NCBI GenBank assembly: GCA_015233755.1
Contig: JADFXA010000099.1
Location: 1-7,599, forward strand
Source of the DNA: Desulfamplus sp.
GTDB taxonomy: Bacteria; Desulfobacterota; Desulfobacteria; Desulfobacterales; Desulfobacteraceae
Length of the DNA: 7,599 nucleotides
Direction of reading: 5' to 3'
The notes beneath the pieces are model-generated. The model searched no databases. It had not been told where the DNA came from and was given only the letters and a program-made list of their open reading frames with translations. Every line of letters begins with the position of its first letter. The stretch's first letter is position 1. Of this stretch, positions 5,517 through 7,599 are shown one piece after another. The position numbers were made by a program, and so were the translations under genes.

Positions 5517-6224
5517 TTATCTGCCAGCTAAAACCAATGTCCAATAATCAGGAGTTCTTGTTTCAAGTTCATCAAGATTTTCAATTATCTCTTCTCCCTC
5601 ACGCCCGCATCTTGATATTGCAACACTATTTTTAAAGAATCCCATTGTTTTCAATGCTTCATTATTTTGCTTTATGTTCTTATACGCTTTAAGCATGACA
5701 ATGTTTTCAACGCCCTGCCCTACTCTTAACAACTGTTCTCCACCATAAGCTCCAGATGTTATCAAAAGCGACTCCTCAGCCTCAACTAAAGTTCTATTAA
5801 GTCGGGCAGCAGCAGCATGAAAAGAGGTAATACCTGGAACAGTCTCAACTTGAGCATCGGGCATCACTTTTTTAATATTCTTTAAAATATAGCCAAATGT
5901 TGAGTAGGTCATTGGATCGCCAAGTGTCAAAAATGCCGCATTTTTACCATCTCTCAAGATAGAGGCTATCTCTTCCGCATTGCTCTCCCATGCAGCCTCT
6001 GCTGCCTCTTTATCTTGAGTCATTGTAAACGATAAAAACTTTATTACAACATTTTCAGAGAGGTGAGGTCGGGCAATCTCTAAAGCTAAACTGTAATCTC
6101 TTTTTGCTGATGCTGCTGTAAAAACCACATCTGCTTCATTAATTATACGGACGGCTTTAAGGGTAAGAAGTTCAGGGTCTCCAGGACCTACACCAACTCC
6201 ATAGAGTTTACCAAATTGATTCAT
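5517..6224 (-). CDS. cobI: Precorrin-2 C20-methyltransferase (CobI/CbiL)
   Basis: This 235-residue tetrapyrrole methylase transfers a methyl group from SAM to C20 of precorrin-2 or cobalt-precorrin-2, the first committed step toward the corrin ring. Hallmarks are LYGVGVGPGDPELLTLKA (7-24), LTLGDPMTYST (99-109), which is characteristic of the CobI/CbiL branch, and the SAM-site VPGITSFHAAAA (129-140). The C-terminus ends normally in WTLVLAGR. A weak AAGGAA lies about 10 bases before ATG 6224. cbiET follows after 14 bases, so the two are surely co-transcribed. The substrate-binding-protein gene lies 95 bases upstream, leaving room for a promoter, though no convincing one or a cobalamin riboswitch is visible there. 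Whether the substrate carries cobalt (CbiL) or not (CobI) cannot be decided here. Confidence 0.95.
   Translation of the reverse strand: MNQFGKLYGVGVGPGDPELLTLKAVRIINEADVVFTAASAKRDYSLALEIARPHLSENVVIKFLSFTMTQDKEAAEAAWESNAEEIASILRDGKNAAFLTLGDPMTYSTFGYILKNIKKVMPDAQVETVPGITSFHAAAARLNRTLVEAEESLLITSGAYGGEQLLRVGQGVENIVMLKAYKNIKQNNEALKTMGFFKNSVAISRCGREGEEIIENLDELETRTPDYWTLVLAGR
5713..5723 (-). repeat. G-rich dispersed motif, copy in cobI
   Basis: The minus strand reads GTAGGGCAGGG, identical over 11 bases to part of the copy at 5272-5285 and in the same reading frame, so both proteins contain RVGQG although they belong to different families. Confidence 0.5.
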
Positions 6225-6319
6225 TATATTTCATTTCCTTGCATTCAGGGTAAAAAACAATACGTAGGTATCGCTATAAATAAACGTGCTGCGTAATAAA
6301 ATAATAATTTGTCCTACAG

Positions 6320-7288
6320 TTATTCATTGTACAGTATCTTCCTTATCTCATTAATTCCATCTAAAAGCCTGAAACAAGGTCTTGATACGATCATCTCGTC
6401 AATTATATATATCTGATTATTTTGAACAGCCTTGATGATTCCAAAGCCAGGTTCATTTTTAATAATATCCACAGAAACTTGATTCATAACACCATTTTGA
6501 GCAATAAAAACATCTATCTCAGAGGAGTGAGATAGAATTTTCTCCTTACCATAATTTCCAATGTTTGTTCCACGTGAAGCAATAGCATCAGTTGCCACAT
6601 TAACACCTCCAGCAGTCTCAAGGGCAAAAAGCGCCATTGAACCTGGGGTAAATGTTTTCATTTTTGAGTGAATTGCCTCAAAATAGACTTTTTTAGGTTT
6701 TATATTTGTCTGAACAAATATTTTATCAACCATTGATTTATAATTTACAACTCGCTCTTTAAAATCTTGCACCATCTTTTTAGCTTCTATCTCTTTGCCT
6801 GTAAGAGTACCAAGTGCAAGCCAATAGTCATACATCTCATCAACTGTGTTTGGTTGAAGTGAAATGACCGTAATTCCCGATTTTTGAAGACGTTTGATAA
6901 GTTCAGGATAACCTCGCTCTATCATTGGTCTGATTAGAACAAGATCGGGATCAGAACCAAGAAATTTTTCAGGATCATCTTGCACTGAAAAAACTGGTTT
7001 CTTTTTTGCCTCTTCTGGAAATGACTCGTTCTTGGTAACTCCAATAATCTCGTTGTTAAGACCAAGATAAAATAGATTTTCAGTGTGTGCCCCGTAAAGT
7101 GATATAATTTTGGTAAATGGCTTTTGAATCGTTATTGCTCTTCCATTAGCATCTTTAAAGCTATTATTATGTTCAATATTTGAGGGCTTATAGGCTTCTG
7201 TCTTTCCATCTTGTCCAAAGCAGTAAGACAAGTTCCACATAAAAGACGAATAAAAGAGCAATATTGAAAGAATCAAAGTTTTAATCAT
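6320..7288 (-). CDS. Type III periplasmic substrate-binding protein (BtuF/FhuD/FecB-like, PF01497) of an ABC importer
   Basis: This 322-residue exported protein has a signal peptide: MIKT, a hydrophobic core at about 5-20 and a likely cleavage near CFG|Q at 25. The mature part begins with the usual FKDANGRAITIQKP strand (44-57), then KIISLYGAHTENLFYLGLNNEIIGVT (60-85, the family's 'RIVSL…TE.L..LG…IVGV' stretch), DPDLVLIRP, and LQPNTVDEMYDYWLALGTLTG leading into the backbone helix. The C-terminal lobe contains the TFTPGSMALFALETAGGVNVA region. Such proteins deliver vitamin B12, haem, siderophores or metal chelates to a FecCD/BtuC-type permease in the inner membrane. The adjacent corrin genes make a corrinoid or cobalt-related ligand the best guess, but no residue here proves it. 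The permease and ATPase are not in the window. The Cys at 23 is in a poor lipobox context (LSYC). Confidence 0.9.
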   Translation of the reverse strand: MIKTLILSILLFYSSFMWNLSYCFGQDGKTEAYKPSNIEHNNSFKDANGRAITIQKPFTKIISLYGAHTENLFYLGLNNEIIGVTKNESFPEEAKKKPVFSVQDDPEKFLGSDPDLVLIRPMIERGYPELIKRLQKSGITVISLQPNTVDEMYDYWLALGTLTGKEIEAKKMVQDFKERVVNYKSMVDKIFVQTNIKPKKVYFEAIHSKMKTFTPGSMALFALETAGGVNVATDAIASRGTNIGNYGKEKILSHSSEIDVFIAQNGVMNQVSVDIIKNEPGFGIIKAVQNNQIYIIDEMIVSRPCFRLLDGINEIRKILYNE

Positions 7289-7320
7289 AAATTTATCTCA
7301 TCTATTAATAAATAAGTCCA

Positions 7321-7599
7321 TCAGCCGTGCTTTACATATACAGCTTCAATGAGTTTTATACGCTCTTCATTGAGGTTTTTGGTCATAGTTTCCCCAAAAA
7401 ATTTTCCATTATCACCAAATATGATGTGAGCTCCTAAAGGCATAGGAGGTTTCCCAGCATTTTTTAGCACAGCAGCATTAACCTTTTCCCACCACAGTTT
7501 TGCCTGATCGCTCTTATCTTCTACAAAACGGCAGACAAATCCATTATCAGTAATCAATTTTTCCATCTCATGCTGTGATATGAGAAAAGAAATATCTTG
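7321..7599 (-). CDS. C-terminal end of a probable class I SAM-dependent methyltransferase (5' end outside the window)
   Basis: The open frame continues past the ATG at 7566 to the window edge with no stop (QDISFLISQHE precedes the Met). That ATG has no Shine-Dalgarno sequence, so it is almost certainly internal and the gene is cut by the window. The visible 92 residues have the look of a methyltransferase tail: SFLISQHEMEKLITDNGF resembles the 'late helix then GF' element, followed by a strand (VCRFVED), a WWEKV helix, a PPMPLGAHIIFGD strand and a final helix ending in VYVKHG. The SAM-binding half is not visible, so the family call rests on this weak pattern. It is 32 bases upstream of the binding-protein gene and likely shares its transcript, fitting a corrinoid-related or metallophore-related cluster. 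Confidence 0.5.
   Translation of the reverse strand, partial: QDISFLISQHEMEKLITDNGFVCRFVEDKSDQAKLWWEKVNAAVLKNAGKPPMPLGAHIIFGDNGKFFGETMTKNLNEERIKLIEAVYVKHG

Noticed and set aside
5503..5544. Longer cbiET start at ATG 5544
   Set aside because: It would overlap the end of cobI by 28 bases and add 14 residues with no family match; GAGG just before ATG 5502 is a better initiation site.
7214..7288. Lipoprotein signal on the substrate-binding protein (LSYC)
   Set aside because: Tyr immediately before the Cys does not fit the lipobox, where Gly, Ala or Ser is expected; ordinary signal peptidase cleavage is more likely.
7321..7566. Complete 81-residue small protein starting at ATG 7566
   Set aside because: The frame stays open to the window edge and the ATG lacks a ribosome binding site, so this is more likely the end of a larger gene.

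Overview
The window is AT-rich (roughly one-third G+C by eye), densely coding, and looks like the chromosome of a Gram-negative, probably anaerobic bacterium. Evidence for a cell envelope with a periplasm is a YgiM-type SH3 protein and two further exported proteins. The corrin genes (a CbiE-CbiT fusion, CobI/CbiL, CobM/CbiF) together with an AlaC-like aminotransferase would fit a low-GC Desulfobacterota lineage, but that placement is an inference and is weak. There are no mobile elements, RNA genes or CRISPR arrays.

Plus-strand half (1-3230). The window opens with what is probably the last 29 codons of an unidentified gene (to 92). Next comes a secreted beta-rich protein of unknown function (199-1026) closed by a good Rho-independent terminator (1085-1116). 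An AlaC/LL-DAP-type class I aminotransferase follows (1146-2360). After it is a 123-base gap holding a nested inverted repeat, then a membrane-anchored SH3/coiled-coil protein (2484-3230). These look like separate short transcription units rather than one operon.

Minus-strand half (3225-7599, read right to left). The order is the C-terminal end of a probable SAM-dependent methyltransferase (cut by the window edge), a type III periplasmic substrate-binding protein, cobI/cbiL (precorrin-2 C20-methylation), the cbiET fusion (C5/C15 methylation and C12 decarboxylation) and cobM/cbiF (C11 methylation). This is a partial cobalamin biosynthesis operon. The binding protein next to it plausibly serves corrinoid or metal uptake. 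CobI acts first, CobM in the middle and CbiET late, so the other corrin-ring genes must lie elsewhere. I saw no cobalamin-riboswitch hallmark in the gaps of this cluster. cobM converges on the SH3 gene, and both stop inside one 6-base palindrome.

The most unusual features are structural. cbiET carries two independent in-frame arrays of 15-base tandem repeats, one inside the CbiE domain and one in the CbiE-CbiT linker. A G-rich motif of the type GTAGGGCAGGGG recurs several times across cobI and cbiET, in two reading frames, and a related form overlaps the cbiET stop codon. I found no evidence of a complete undescribed system such as defence, a mobile element or retron-like machinery.
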